Positions 51,784 to 60,644 are shown, counted from the stretch's first letter. The stretch is 64,000 nucleotides of DNA from JALZBL01 sp040004775 (GCA_040004775.1 JBDUAD010000002.1:17619-81618); one strand, 5' to 3'. The notes: generated by a model from the letters alone, not told the origin. A program made the numbers and translations.

Positions 51784-53364
51784 GTGCCAGCTTCCACCCT
51801 CTCCGAACGTCGTGATCGCCCGGCTACGGCCACCGGCGCGCGCGACTCCTCCTACGCCCGGTTGCGGGCCACCCCGCGCCGCCTGCTGCAGCACCCGTCG
51901 GCCGCTCTGATCACGATCCTGATCTGCCAGCTGATGGTCGTGCTCGACGCAACCATCGTGAACGTGGCGCTGCCCGACATCCAGCACGCGCTCGGCTTCA
52001 CCCCGACCAATCTGTCCTGGGTGGTCAACGCCTACACGCTGACCTTCGGCGGGCTGTTGCTGCTCGGTGCGCGCATGGGCGACATCCTCGGCCGGCGCCG
52101 GGTGCTCATCGCCGGTGTCGTGCTGTTCACCGTCGCCTCCCTGGCCGGGGGCGTGGCCGGCAACGGCCCGCTGCTGCTGGCCGCCCGCGCGGTGCAGGGC
52201 ATCGGCGGGGCGCTGGCCTCACCGTCGGCCCTGGCTCTGCTCATGACCGCCTTTCCGGCCGGCCGCGAGCGCCTGCGCGCCGTCGGGCTGTACACCGCCG
52301 TCTCCGTCGGCGGCGCCGCGCTCGGCCTGATCGCCGGCGGCGTGCTGGTCGAGTGGCTGTCGTGGCGCTGGGTGTTCTTCGTGAACCTGCCGATCGGCAT
52401 CGCGCTGGTCGTCCTGGCCCGCATCGTCCTGCCCGAGACCCCCCGTCAGCGCGGGCGCTTCGATGTCACCGGCGCCCTCACCTCCACCGCCGGCATGGTG
52501 GCGTTGGTGTTCGGGTTCGTGCACGCGGCCAGCGACGGCTGGGCCGACCCGACCACGCTGGCCTCCTTCGTCGTGGGCGTGGTCCTGCTCACGGCGTTCG
52601 TCGCCACCGAACTGCGCGCACCGTCGCCGATCACCCCGCTGCGGCTGTTCACCGACCGCACGCGGGCGGGGTCCTACCTGGCTCGGCTGCTGCTGGTGGC
52701 CGGCATGTTCGGGATGTTCTTCTTCCTCACCCAGTTCCTGCAGGATGTGCTCGGCTACAGCCCGCTGCTCACGGGGCTGGCCTTCCTGCCGCTTCCGGTG
52801 ACGGTGTTCACCGCGTCGCAGCTGGCGGCCCGGGTGCTGATCGAGAAGTTCGGTGGGCGGCGGTTGATGATCGGCGGGGTCGCCCTGTCGACCACCGCCC
52901 TGCTGAGCCTCACCCAGCTGTCGGAGAGCAGCAGCTACCTGCAGCTGCTGGCCGGGCTGCTTCTGTTCGGACTGGGTAACGGGCTGGCCTTCGTGCCGCT
53001 CACCGCGGCCAGCCTCGAAGGGGTCGAGCCGCGCGACGCCGGGGCCGCGTCCGGTCTGGTCAACGTGATGCAGCAGGTGGGCGGATCACTCGGTCTCGCC
53101 GTCCTGGTGACCGTCTTCGGTGCGGCCCAGCGGCACGCCCCGCGGGTGTCCGGATCCGACGCCCTGGCCCAGGCGCACTCGACCTTCGTCTACGGCGCCG
53201 ACCGGGCCTTCGCGGTGGCCGCGGCGATGCTCGCCCTGTCGCTGCTGCTGATCGTGTTCGCGATGCGGCCGAGCCGTCCGGCCGCAGGCGACGAGACTCA
53301 GCTCAGCGACGCGGGCCGCCTCGGCGACGACATTCAGCCCGACCTGGAGCCGGCGGCCAGCTGA
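51784..53364 (+). CDS. MFS efflux transporter, DHA2 (EmrB/QacA, 14-TM) family
   Basis: About 526 residues from GTG 51784. Fourteen hydrophobic segments. The first one carries the DHA2 signature LMVVLDATIVNVALPDIQ, and SWVVNAYTLTFGGLLLLGARMGD shows motif A. It exports drugs or lipophilic compounds by proton antiport in the cytoplasmic membrane. It is controlled by the divergent TetR. Its last 31 bases overlap the end of rlmN on the other strand. Confidence 0.93.
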   Translation: MPASTLSERRDRPATATGARDSSYARLRATPRRLLQHPSAALITILICQLMVVLDATIVNVALPDIQHALGFTPTNLSWVVNAYTLTFGGLLLLGARMGDILGRRRVLIAGVVLFTVASLAGGVAGNGPLLLAARAVQGIGGALASPSALALLMTAFPAGRERLRAVGLYTAVSVGGAALGLIAGGVLVEWLSWRWVFFVNLPIGIALVVLARIVLPETPRQRGRFDVTGALTSTAGMVALVFGFVHAASDGWADPTTLASFVVGVVLLTAFVATELRAPSPITPLRLFTDRTRAGSYLARLLLVAGMFGMFFFLTQFLQDVLGYSPLLTGLAFLPLPVTVFTASQLAARVLIEKFGGRRLMIGGVALSTTALLSLTQLSESSSYLQLLAGLLLFGLGNGLAFVPLTAASLEGVEPRDAGAASGLVNVMQQVGGSLGLAVLVTVFGAAQRHAPRVSGSDALAQAHSTFVYGADRAFAVAAAMLALSLLLIVFAMRPSRPAAGDETQLSDAGRLGDDIQPDLEPAAS

Positions 53365-54476
53365 CCGCAGGCGCCGTCGATCTCACGGCCGCGGGTGTCG
53401 CGCACGGTGACCGGCACACCCGCGGCCTCGAGGTTGCGCACGAACTCCTGCTCGACCCGGCGCGGGGAGGCGTCCCAGGCGCTGCCCGGCGTCGGGTTCA
53501 GCGGGATCAGGTTCACGTGGGCGTTGCGATCGGCCAGCAGCCGCCCGAGGTGGCGCGCCCGCTCGGGCTGGTCGTTGACGTCGCGGATCATGGCGTATTC
53601 GATCGAGTACCGACGCCCGGTGCGCTCGGCGTAGGCATCGGCCGCGGCGAGCACTTCGGCCACCTTCCATCGGGTGTTGACCGGGACCAGGGTGTCGCGC
53701 AGCTCGTCGTCCGGCGCGTGCAGGGACACGGCCAGCGTGACGTTGAGCCCCTCCTCGGCCAGGCGGCGCAGAGCCGGCACCAATCCCACCGTGGACACCG
53801 TGACCGAACGCTGGGACAGGCCGAGGCCGGCCGGACTCGGATCCACCAGCCGCCGAACGGCACCAATAACTCGGGTGTAGTTGGCCAGTGGCTCGCCCAT
53901 CCCCATGAAGACCACGTTCGACAGCCGCCCCGGCCCACCGGGCAGGTCGCCGGATGCGGTCGTCGCCGCGGCGGCCACCGCCTGCTCGACGATCTCGGCC
54001 GTCGACAGGTTGCGGTTGAGGCCCCCCTGGCCGGTGGCGCAGAACGGGCAGGCCATGCCGCAGCCGGCCTGGCTGGAGATACAGACCGTGACCCGCTCCG
54101 AGCGGACGACCCGTCCCTCGGCCACCACCGCCGGGTACCGCATCAGCACGCTCTCCACCAATGTGGCGTCGAACAGCCGCCACAGCGTCTTGCGGGTCGT
54201 GCCGGTATCGGTTTCGACGTGGCGGACCTCGGACAGCAGGTCCGGAAGCAGGGCCTGGCCCAGGTGCGGGCGCAACGAGGCCGGCAGGTCGGTCATCGCG
54301 GCGGGGTCGCGGGTCAGCCGGCCGAAGTACTGGCGGGAGAGCTGGTCGGCCCGGAAGGCGGGCAGGCCCAGGTCGACCACCGCGGCCCGGCGGGCGTCGC
54401 TGTCCAGATCGGCCAGGTGCCGGGGTGGTCGCCGGGCTCGTGACGGAGCGTCGAAGACGAGCGGCAGGGCAGTCAT
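53334..54476 (-). CDS. rlmN: Dual-specificity RNA methyltransferase RlmN
   Basis: 380 residues. Radical SAM enzyme that makes 2-methyladenosine at 23S A2503 and tRNA A37. The 4Fe-4S CxxxCxxC motif is AGCGMACPFCATGQGGL. The SAM loop is VVFMGMGEPLANY, and the resolving Cys is in the C-terminal DGACGQLAAG. The N-terminus PLVFDAPSRARRP matches actinobacterial RlmN. It lies upstream of the decaying GST-like gene and cdsA in the order of mycobacteria. The 3' end overlaps the convergent MFS gene by 31 bases. Confidence 0.96.
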   Translation of the reverse strand: MTALPLVFDAPSRARRPPRHLADLDSDARRAAVVDLGLPAFRADQLSRQYFGRLTRDPAAMTDLPASLRPHLGQALLPDLLSEVRHVETDTGTTRKTLWRLFDATLVESVLMRYPAVVAEGRVVRSERVTVCISSQAGCGMACPFCATGQGGLNRNLSTAEIVEQAVAAAATTASGDLPGGPGRLSNVVFMGMGEPLANYTRVIGAVRRLVDPSPAGLGLSQRSVTVSTVGLVPALRRLAEEGLNVTLAVSLHAPDDELRDTLVPVNTRWKVAEVLAAADAYAERTGRRYSIEYAMIRDVNDQPERARHLGRLLADRNAHVNLIPLNPTPGSAWDASPRRVEQEFVRNLEAAGVPVTVRDTRGREIDGACGQLAAGSRSG

Positions 54477-54530
54477 GGCGCCGTCCAGTGTCCCACGCCG
54501 AGGACGAGCGTCACCGGGGCCGCGAGCGTC

Positions 54531-55321
54531 CTAGCCCAGTCGGTCGCGCCCGGAGGGCTCGGCCCAGCTGGACGCGTCCGGTCCGGCCGGCACGATTGCG
54601 CTGGGATTGATGGCCGGATGGGTTGCGTAGTAGTGCCGCTTGATGCGGTCGACGTCGACCGTGTCCCGGAACCCCGGGATCTGCAAGAGGTCGCGGGCGT
54701 ACGCCGGCCCAGAGCACCGGCAGCTCGCTCAGCTTCTGCCGGTTGCACTTGAAGTGGTCGTGGTAGACCGCGTCGAAGCGCACCAGCGTGGTGAACAGCC
54801 GCACGTCGGCCTCGGTCACCTGGTCGCCGACCAGGTAGCGGTGTTCGGCCCGGCACATCGGCCTTGGCGACGTTGCGGAACTCCGTGGACAGATCCAGGC
54901 TCAGCTGCGGGTAGTCGTTGATGACGATGGAGCGCGTCCGGCGGTCCCACAGCGTGGGCACGGTGTAGCACCCGTCGAAGTCGGGGTCGTCCGCGAGGTA
55001 CAGCTCCGACCGGAACCGGGCGCCACTGACAGGGTCCCGACCGTCCGGCGACAGCGTGAACCGCCAGCCCTGCTCCTCGCGGATAGGATCGACGACGGTC
55101 ATCGAGACCACGTCCTCCAAGCCGAGTAGGCGGCGAACGGTCACCGAGCGGTGGGTCCATGGGCAGGCCAGCGACACGATGAGGTGGTAGCGCCCGGCCT
55201 AGTCCGGGAACCGGGAGGAGCCGTCGGCCCGCACCCGCTCGGTGAATCGGTTGGGCTGGCGCACGAACGCGCCCGCGGTAGGGGTCTCGGCGGTGAACTG
55301 CGCGGTCATGTCCTCCAGCAT
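54531..55321 (-). pseudogene. Decayed glutathionyl-hydroquinone reductase (Xi-class GST) gene
   Basis: The N-terminus MTAQFTAETP...FVRQPNRFTERV leads to an in-frame TAG just before AGRYHLIVSLACPWTHRS, the Xi-class GST active-site Cys motif. The domain continues to LSTEFRNVAKAD. After a missing stretch of roughly 50-80 residues, another frame resumes at HRYLVGDQVTEADVRLFTTLVRFDAVYH. A last shift brings AYARDLLQIPGF and DVDRIKRHYYATHPAINP in a third frame, ending at TAG 54533-54531. One stop, one internal deletion and at least two shifts make it non-functional. Confidence 0.85.
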
Positions 55322-55335
55322 GGGCGGCCGACCGC

Positions 55336-56463
55336 TCACACCGGAGCAAGCGCGGACAGCACCAGGTAGGCGACCGCGGCGCAGGGCAGCAGCGAGTCCA
55401 GCCGGTCCATCAGCCCGCCGTGACCGGGCAGCACGCGCCCCATGTCCTTGAGCCCAAGGTCACGTTTGATCATGCTCTCGCCGAGGTCCCCCAGGGTGGC
55501 GGTGACCGCGATGGCCGCGCCCAGGAGCACGCCAGGCCACCACGCCCGGTGGAACAGCAGCGTGCTGAACAGCGCGCCGGCCACCGCGCAGGCCAGGAGG
55601 GAGCCGGCGAAGCCCTCCCACGACTTCTTCGGCGACACCGTCGGCGCCATCGGGTGCCGGCCGAAGAAGACGCCGCTGGTGTAACCACCCACATCGGAGC
55701 AGACCACCAGGACGATGAAGGTGATCACGCGCCCGGCTCCGTCGGAGGGATGCACCAGCAGGACGGCGAAGCCACCGAGCAGAGGCAGGTAGAGGGCGAT
55801 CAGGACCGCGCTGGACACGTCGCGCAGGTAGCCGACCGCAGGGTCGGCCACCCGCCACACCGCGAGTCCGACCACGGTGAGCAGAAAGCCGCCGACCAGG
55901 CCGTTGGCCCCCTGGAACCAGGCGGCGAGGTCCATGGCCAGACCACCGACCAGCAGGGGCACGAGGGGTGGCCGGGCCTCCACGGTGCCGATCGCCCGGG
56001 TCAGCTCCCACGTGCCGTAGGCCATCGCCACGGCGACCAGAACGACGAAGCTGGGCCGATAGACCCACAGCGAGGCCAGCACGGCGGCGCCGAGAACGAC
56101 GCCCACGCCGATCGCCGCGCCGAGATTGCGTCCGGCCCGCGACGGGCGCGACGGCCCGGTCGGTGCCACCGGCGCCGCCGGTGCGGTCGGCGCCGTCGGT
56201 GCGGTCGGCGCATCGGCCAGCAGGGCGTCCAGAGCGGTGACGGAAATGAGGGGATCGGTCGGAGCGTCGGCCGACGGGCCGCGTGGTGGGCTGCCGGCCG
56301 CTGCACTTCCGGGCGGTGCACTTCTGGCGAGCTTCTCGTGCCGCCCCGGTGCCACCGTGGCCGACTCGGGGACCGGCACGGCCGCCACCGATGCCGGAGC
56401 GGTTCCGTCGACCGGGTCAGCGTCGGAGGAGTCAGCGTCGTCGGGCGCGCTGTGTCTGCCCAC
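55336..56463 (-). CDS. cdsA: Phosphatidate cytidylyltransferase
   Basis: 375 residues, GTG start. It makes CDP-diacylglycerol from phosphatidate and CTP for all phospholipid synthesis. The family C-terminal signature is KRDLGLKDMGRVLPGHGG followed by LMDRLDS, preceded by TVSPKKSWEGF. About nine membrane helices form the core. The first 110 residues are a long Pro/Ala/Thr-rich cytosolic extension with PTAPTAPTAPAAP repeats, unusual in length. It is last of the frr-cdsA pair, 6 bp after frr. Confidence 0.95.
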   Translation of the reverse strand: MGRHSAPDDADSSDADPVDGTAPASVAAVPVPESATVAPGRHEKLARSAPPGSAAAGSPPRGPSADAPTDPLISVTALDALLADAPTAPTAPTAPAAPVAPTGPSRPSRAGRNLGAAIGVGVVLGAAVLASLWVYRPSFVVLVAVAMAYGTWELTRAIGTVEARPPLVPLLVGGLAMDLAAWFQGANGLVGGFLLTVVGLAVWRVADPAVGYLRDVSSAVLIALYLPLLGGFAVLLVHPSDGAGRVITFIVLVVCSDVGGYTSGVFFGRHPMAPTVSPKKSWEGFAGSLLACAVAGALFSTLLFHRAWWPGVLLGAAIAVTATLGDLGESMIKRDLGLKDMGRVLPGHGGLMDRLDSLLPCAAVAYLVLSALAPV

Positions 56464-56469
56464 CCGTCC

Positions 56470-57036
56470 TCAGACCTCGAGCAGTTCGGTCTCTTTGTTC
56501 TTCACCAGCTCGTCGACAGAGGCGGTGTAACGCCCGGTGACCCGGTCGAGCTCACCTTCGGCCCGGCGGCCGTCGTCCTCGCCGACCTCGCCGTCGCGGG
56601 CCAACTTGTCCAGGGCCTCCTTGGCCTGCCGCCGCACGGCGCGAATGGACACCTTGGCGTCCTCGCCCTTGCCGCGGGCGTTGCGGGCCATTTCCCGGCG
56701 TCGCTCCTCGGTCAGCTGCGGAAAGATCACCCGGATGATCGTGCCGTCGTTGGTCGGGTTCACACCGAGGTCGCTGTCGCGGATGCTCTTCTCCAGCGCG
56801 CCCAGCTGCGAGGCGTCGTAGGGCTTGATGATGGCCATGCGGGCCTCGGGGATGGACACTGATGCCAGCTGGGGCAACGGCGTCTGGGCGCCGTAGTAGT
56901 CGATGGTGAGCCGGGCGAAGGCGTTAGGGGTGGCCCGCCCGGTGCGGATGCCGGCCAGCTCGTCGCGAGCCACCTGCACCGCCTTCTCCATGCGCTCTTC
57001 CGCGTTGAAGAGGGTCTCGTCGATCACCGCGTTCAT
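56470..57036 (-). CDS. frr: Ribosome recycling factor
   Basis: 188 residues from ATG 57036 (MNAVIDETLFNAEERM); the longer open frame is not family-like. A three-helix bundle and alpha/beta domain as usual: GIRTGRATPNAFARL, YYGAQTPLPQLA, then NPTNDGTIIRVIFPQLTEERR. With EF-G it splits the 70S after termination. It lies between pyrH and cdsA. Ends in a helix KETELLEV. Confidence 0.95.
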   Translation of the reverse strand: MNAVIDETLFNAEERMEKAVQVARDELAGIRTGRATPNAFARLTIDYYGAQTPLPQLASVSIPEARMAIIKPYDASQLGALEKSIRDSDLGVNPTNDGTIIRVIFPQLTEERRREMARNARGKGEDAKVSIRAVRRQAKEALDKLARDGEVGEDDGRRAEGELDRVTGRYTASVDELVKNKETELLEV

Positions 57037-57118
57037 TCCTTCCGGTCTATCAATTCGCGTCATCGGTTCGCGGGGCCGGAGCAGAGCTACGGCGTTCGGT
57101 CTGTGCGTCGGACGGTGG

Positions 57119-57883
57119 TCAGCTCGTGTCACCGACCCGGGTGCCGATCTTCTCGCCGCGCACGACGCGGCCGATGTTGCCCGCAGCCAGGTCGAACACG
57201 ATGATCGGCATGCCGTTGTCGCGACACAGGCTGAACGCGGTGGCGTCGGCGACCTTCAGGCCACGGCGCAGGACCTCGTCGTAGCTGATCGTGTCGAACC
57301 GCACGGCATCCGGGTGCCGGCGCGGGTCGGCGTCGTACGCCCCGTCCACGCCGTTCTTGCCCATGAGCAGCACCTCGCAGGAGATCTCCAGGGCGCGCTG
57401 GGCGGCCGCGGTGTCGGTGGAGAAGTACGGCATGCCGACGCCGGCTCCGAAGATCACCACCCGGCCCTTCTCGAGGTGACGCTCCGCCCGTCGCGGGATG
57501 TAGGGCTCGGCGACCTGGCCCATGGCGATCGCGGTCTGGACCCGGGTGGGAATGCCCCGCTTCTCGAGGAAGTCCTGCAGGGCCAGGCAGTTCATCACCG
57601 TGCCAAGCATTGCCATGTAGTCGGCCCGGTCGCGCTCCATCCCCCGCACCGACAGCTCGGCGCCGCGGAAGTAGTTGCCGCCACCGATCACCACGGCCAC
57701 CTGGGTGCCGGACAGGACCACGTCGGCGATCTCGGCGGCCAGTCGCTCGACCACCGCCGGGTCCACGCCGACCGAGCCGCCGCCGAAGATCTCCCCCGAC
57801 AGCTTGAGCATCACCCGCCGATACTGCCCGGGCGGCACGAGCGCCGACGGGGTCGGGGACGCGATGTCCGGTCCGGTGTCCAT
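57119..57883 (-). CDS. pyrH: UMP kinase
   Basis: 254 residues. Amino acid kinase fold: MLKLSGEIFGGG (ATP loop), VAVVIGGGNYFRGAEL and LMGKNGVDGAYDADPR. It makes UDP from UMP in a hexamer regulated by UTP/GTP. The N-terminus has a 20-residue Pro/Ser leader before the fold. It is separated from tsf by a large hairpin, so it may be transcribed on its own or under attenuation. Confidence 0.95.
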   Translation of the reverse strand: MDTGPDIASPTPSALVPPGQYRRVMLKLSGEIFGGGSVGVDPAVVERLAAEIADVVLSGTQVAVVIGGGNYFRGAELSVRGMERDRADYMAMLGTVMNCLALQDFLEKRGIPTRVQTAIAMGQVAEPYIPRRAERHLEKGRVVIFGAGVGMPYFSTDTAAAQRALEISCEVLLMGKNGVDGAYDADPRRHPDAVRFDTISYDEVLRRGLKVADATAFSLCRDNGMPIIVFDLAAGNIGRVVRGEKIGTRVGDTS

Positions 57884-57910
57884 CGGCGGCTCCTCGTGCG
57901 GCGGGGTGAG

Positions 57911-57964
57911 TCGACCGTCGCCGGTCGGTGTGATCCTGCCCTATGACCGACCGGCGGCGGTCGA
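57911..57964 (-). terminator. Large hairpin between tsf and pyrH
   Basis: A 19-bp inverted repeat with a single mismatch: left arm 57911-57929, right arm 57946-57964, 16-nt loop. It begins 2 bases after the tsf stop codon on the minus strand. No U-run follows, but such long stems terminate or stop RNA polymerase in high-GC genomes. It should separate tsf and pyrH expression or protect the tsf mRNA end. Confidence 0.65.
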
Positions 57965-57966
57965 GC

Positions 57967-58797
57967 TCAGGCCTGCCCGACCTCGAAGTGGACGAAGCCG
58001 GTGAGGGTCACGCCGGCGTCGTCCAGCAGCGCCTTGACCGTCTTCTTGTTGTCCTGCACCGCGGCCTGCTCGAGCAGCACGTTGTCCTTGAAGAAGCTGT
58101 TGACGCTGCCCTCGACGATCCTGGGCAGCGCGGCCGCGGGCTTGCCACCCTCGACCGCCTTGGCCTCGGCCACGCGGCGCTCGGAGTCGATCACCTCGGC
58201 CGGGACCTCCTGGCGGGTCAGGTAGGCCGCGCGCATGGCCGCGACCTGCATGGCCGCGCCTCGCGCCGCGGTGGCATCCGAACCGGTGAACGCCACGAGG
58301 ACTCCGACCTGGGCGGGGAGGTCGGCCGCCTTCTTGTGCAGATAGCTGGTCACCGCGCCGCCGGCGGGCGGGTGGAGCTTGGCCGCGCGACGCAGCTCGA
58401 GCTTCTCACCGATGACCGCAGCCAGGGCCGTGACGTCGTCTTCGACCGAGTTGCCGCTGGACAGGGTGTGGCCGAGCAGCGCGTCGATGTCCTCGGCCGG
58501 CGATGCGGCGAACGCCTCGACGATCGTCGTGGCGAGCTGCTGGAACTGCCCGTTCTTGGCCACGTAATCGGTCTCGCAGGCCAGCTCGATCATCGCGTTG
58601 TCGGCCGCGGCGATGAGGCCGTTCGAGGTGGTGCGCTCGGCGCCCCGCTTGGTCGCCTTGGCCGCCCCCTTGACCCGCAGGATCTCGATCGCCTTGTCGA
58701 AGTCACCGTCGGCGTCGGTCAGAGCCTTCTTGCTGTCCATCATCCCGGCGCCGGTGGCGTCGCGGAGTTTCTTCACGTCTGCGGCGGAGATCGCCAT
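57967..58797 (-). CDS. tsf: Elongation factor Ts
   Basis: 276 residues from ATG 58797 (MAISAADVKKLRDATGAG). The UBA-like N-terminus with MMDSKKALTDADGDFDKAIE is followed by the dimerisation core with CETDYVAKN. It is the nucleotide exchange factor for EF-Tu. It follows rpsB with a 332-bp hairpin-rich gap and precedes pyrH, the universal order. Confidence 0.97.
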   Translation of the reverse strand: MAISAADVKKLRDATGAGMMDSKKALTDADGDFDKAIEILRVKGAAKATKRGAERTTSNGLIAAADNAMIELACETDYVAKNGQFQQLATTIVEAFAASPAEDIDALLGHTLSSGNSVEDDVTALAAVIGEKLELRRAAKLHPPAGGAVTSYLHKKAADLPAQVGVLVAFTGSDATAARGAAMQVAAMRAAYLTRQEVPAEVIDSERRVAEAKAVEGGKPAAALPRIVEGSVNSFFKDNVLLEQAAVQDNKKTVKALLDDAGVTLTGFVHFEVGQA

Positions 58798-59129
58798 GGG
58801 GCTACCTGTCCTTGTCTGGTCGTTGCTCGGAAAGTATGTGGCGACAATCCCTGGGTGGCCATCGGCCGCGGCTGTCTTCGCACCGATGGTCACCCGGACC
58901 CGTCTGGCCGGTGTCTGTTGGCCGGACGATCACTCGCCGTCGCACTCGGGAAAGCGCCGCTGAACAGCTGGGGCTGCGTAGCCGATGGCGACGCGCCGTC
59001 GAGATGCGCCGCCGACACTCGGATGCGGACCGATCGCCGAACCGGGCCTAACCCGGTGGCGCTCGGTGCCTCACCCCGGGACCGGCGTCCCGGTGCAGGC
59101 GCCGTCCGGGGTGAGGCGGCGGCGAGCGG
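58798..59129 (-). promoter_or_regulatory. rpsB-tsf gap with two hairpins (332 bp)
   Basis: Directly after rpsB lies a stem CCTCACCCCGG (59069-59079) / CCGGGGTGAGG (59106-59116), a perfect 11-bp match. It encloses a second small stem ACCGG/CCGGT (59081-59085, 59090-59094). A further perfect stem ACCGGG-cctaa-CCCGGT is at 59041-59057. Between these and tsf, 58798-59040, I see no gene or repeat. Together they resemble an attenuator that lowers tsf relative to rpsB, as in other bacteria. Confidence 0.6.
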
Positions 59130-60071
59130 TCAGACCGTCTTGTTCGGGTCTGCCGTCGCGCTGGGCTGGGGCTGGGCGGCGTCGATGGCCTCGGCCAGTT
59201 CACCGGCGTCACTGCCGGACACGATGCCCACGGGCATGTCCGCGCGGGTCTGCACGGAGGAGGTCGACTGCTGCTCGCCGGCCACCGTGAGCAGGTCGCG
59301 CTCCCAGTCCGGCAGCGGCTCGTCGGTGCCCACGCGGCCCGGCTCCGGCTTGAGGTCCTCGCGCCCGGCGTTGGCCGCACCGGCGGCGCGAGCCATCAGA
59401 CCCTCGGCCACGGCATCGGCGATCACCCGGGTGAGCAGCGCGGCGCTGCGGATGGCGTCGTCGTTGCCCGGGATCTTGTAGTCGACCTCGTCCGGGTCGC
59501 AGTTGGTGTCGAGGATGGCGATGACCGGGATGTTGAGCTTGCGAGCCTCGCCGACCGCGATGTGCTCCTTCTTGGTGTCGACGACCCACACCGCGCTGGG
59601 GACCCGGGCCATCTCGCGGATGCCGCCGAGGGTGCGCTCCAGCTTGATCTTCTCGCGGGTCATCAGGAGCTGTTCCTTCTTGGTGCGGGTGCCTTCCCAC
59701 CCACCCTCCTCCAGCGCCTCGAGCTCCTTCAGCCGCTGCAGCCGGGTGTGCACGGTGGTGAAGTTGGTCAGCATGCCGCCGAGCCAGCGGTGGTTCACGT
59801 AGGGCATGCCGACCCGGGTGGCCTGGTCGGCGATGGCCTGCTGAGCCTGCTTCTTGGTGCCGACGAACAGCACGCTGCCGCCGTGGCTGACCGTTTCCTT
59901 GACGAACTCGTAAGCCTTGTCGACGTAGGACAGCGTCTGCTGCAGGTCGATGATGTAGATACCGTTGCGCTCGGTGAAGATGAATCTCTTCATCTTGGGG
60001 TTCCAGCGTCTGGTCTGGTGTCCGAAGTGGACGCCGGAATCCAGCATCTCTCGCATGGTGACGACGGCCAT
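59130..60071 (-). CDS. rpsB: 30S ribosomal protein S2
   Basis: 313 residues from ATG 60071 (MAVVTMREMLDSGVHFGHQTRRWNP). Family core: KMKRFIFTERNGIYIIDLQQTL, NHRWLGGMLTNFTT and PVIAILDTNCDPDEVDYKIPGNDDAIRS. An actinobacterial C-terminal extension of about 60 residues, rich in Glu/Ala/Ser, follows the core. It joins the 30S late and is needed for initiation. Confidence 0.97.
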   Translation of the reverse strand: MAVVTMREMLDSGVHFGHQTRRWNPKMKRFIFTERNGIYIIDLQQTLSYVDKAYEFVKETVSHGGSVLFVGTKKQAQQAIADQATRVGMPYVNHRWLGGMLTNFTTVHTRLQRLKELEALEEGGWEGTRTKKEQLLMTREKIKLERTLGGIREMARVPSAVWVVDTKKEHIAVGEARKLNIPVIAILDTNCDPDEVDYKIPGNDDAIRSAALLTRVIADAVAEGLMARAAGAANAGREDLKPEPGRVGTDEPLPDWERDLLTVAGEQQSTSSVQTRADMPVGIVSGSDAGELAEAIDAAQPQPSATADPNKTV

Positions 60072-60491
60072 GTGCCGGTCGCTCCTCAGTGACTCGCGCG
60101 CCGCAGCGGCGTCACCGCGCTTCGGCGGTGCCGTCACCGGCGGCGCTGTTCTCGGTTGTCGCGGTGCGCCGGGTGGCGTACCGCCCTGGCGCCCGGTGTC
60201 GCGACCCGAAGCCGCCGCCGGCATCTCTGCCGACGGACCGAGGTGGGCCGCCGATCCGGCGTTTGCACCTGACGGTGCGCCGGACGGACACGCGAAGTCG
60301 GCCCGCCGGAGCGGGCCGCTGGGTGGTGCACATGGGACGGTGGTTCCGATGCTGCTGCCGGGCGGGACCGCCGCAGCTATTGGAGTCTACGCGGACGCCG
60401 CCCGGGCCGCCCAACTCGCTCCGGGCCCAGGCGGGAGGAGCGGACGAACGGCGTCGGACGGGGCCCAGCGCCAGGGATCCGTTGCCGGGGT
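60072..60491 (-). promoter_or_regulatory. Leader and promoter region of rpsB
   Basis: About 420 bp with no credible gene on either strand; the longer open frames here are Arg/Pro-rich shadows. On the minus strand a -10-like TAGACT lies at 60389-60384 with a loose -35 TTGGGC 19 bases upstream. That gives a leader of over 300 nt before the rpsB ATG, long enough for an S2-feedback RNA structure. I found no clear fold by eye. Confidence 0.4.
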
Positions 60492-60644
60492 TCAAGCCCG
60501 GGCGTCTCCGTACGGCGGCACGACGACGAGGCGCTCACGCCGGTAACGCCGCCCGAAGCGGTGAGTGCGTTCCGTGCGGGCGATGGGAAGGCCGACCGAG
60601 GCATCCAGTTCAGCCAGGACGACGGCGGTGCGCGGTGCTTGCAT
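60492..60644 (-). CDS. Small basic ORF upstream of rpsB (50 aa)
   Basis: 50 residues (MQAPRTAVVLAELDASVG...) from ATG 60644, with a strong GGAGGA ribosome-binding site 4 nt upstream. It ends at TGA 60492. The C-terminal half is basic (RTERTHRFGRRYRRERLVVV). The composition and the site suggest a true gene rather than chance, but there is no homology I recognise. It could also be a leader peptide for the rpsB transcript. Confidence 0.45.
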   Translation of the reverse strand: MQAPRTAVVLAELDASVGLPIARTERTHRFGRRYRRERLVVVPPYGDARA

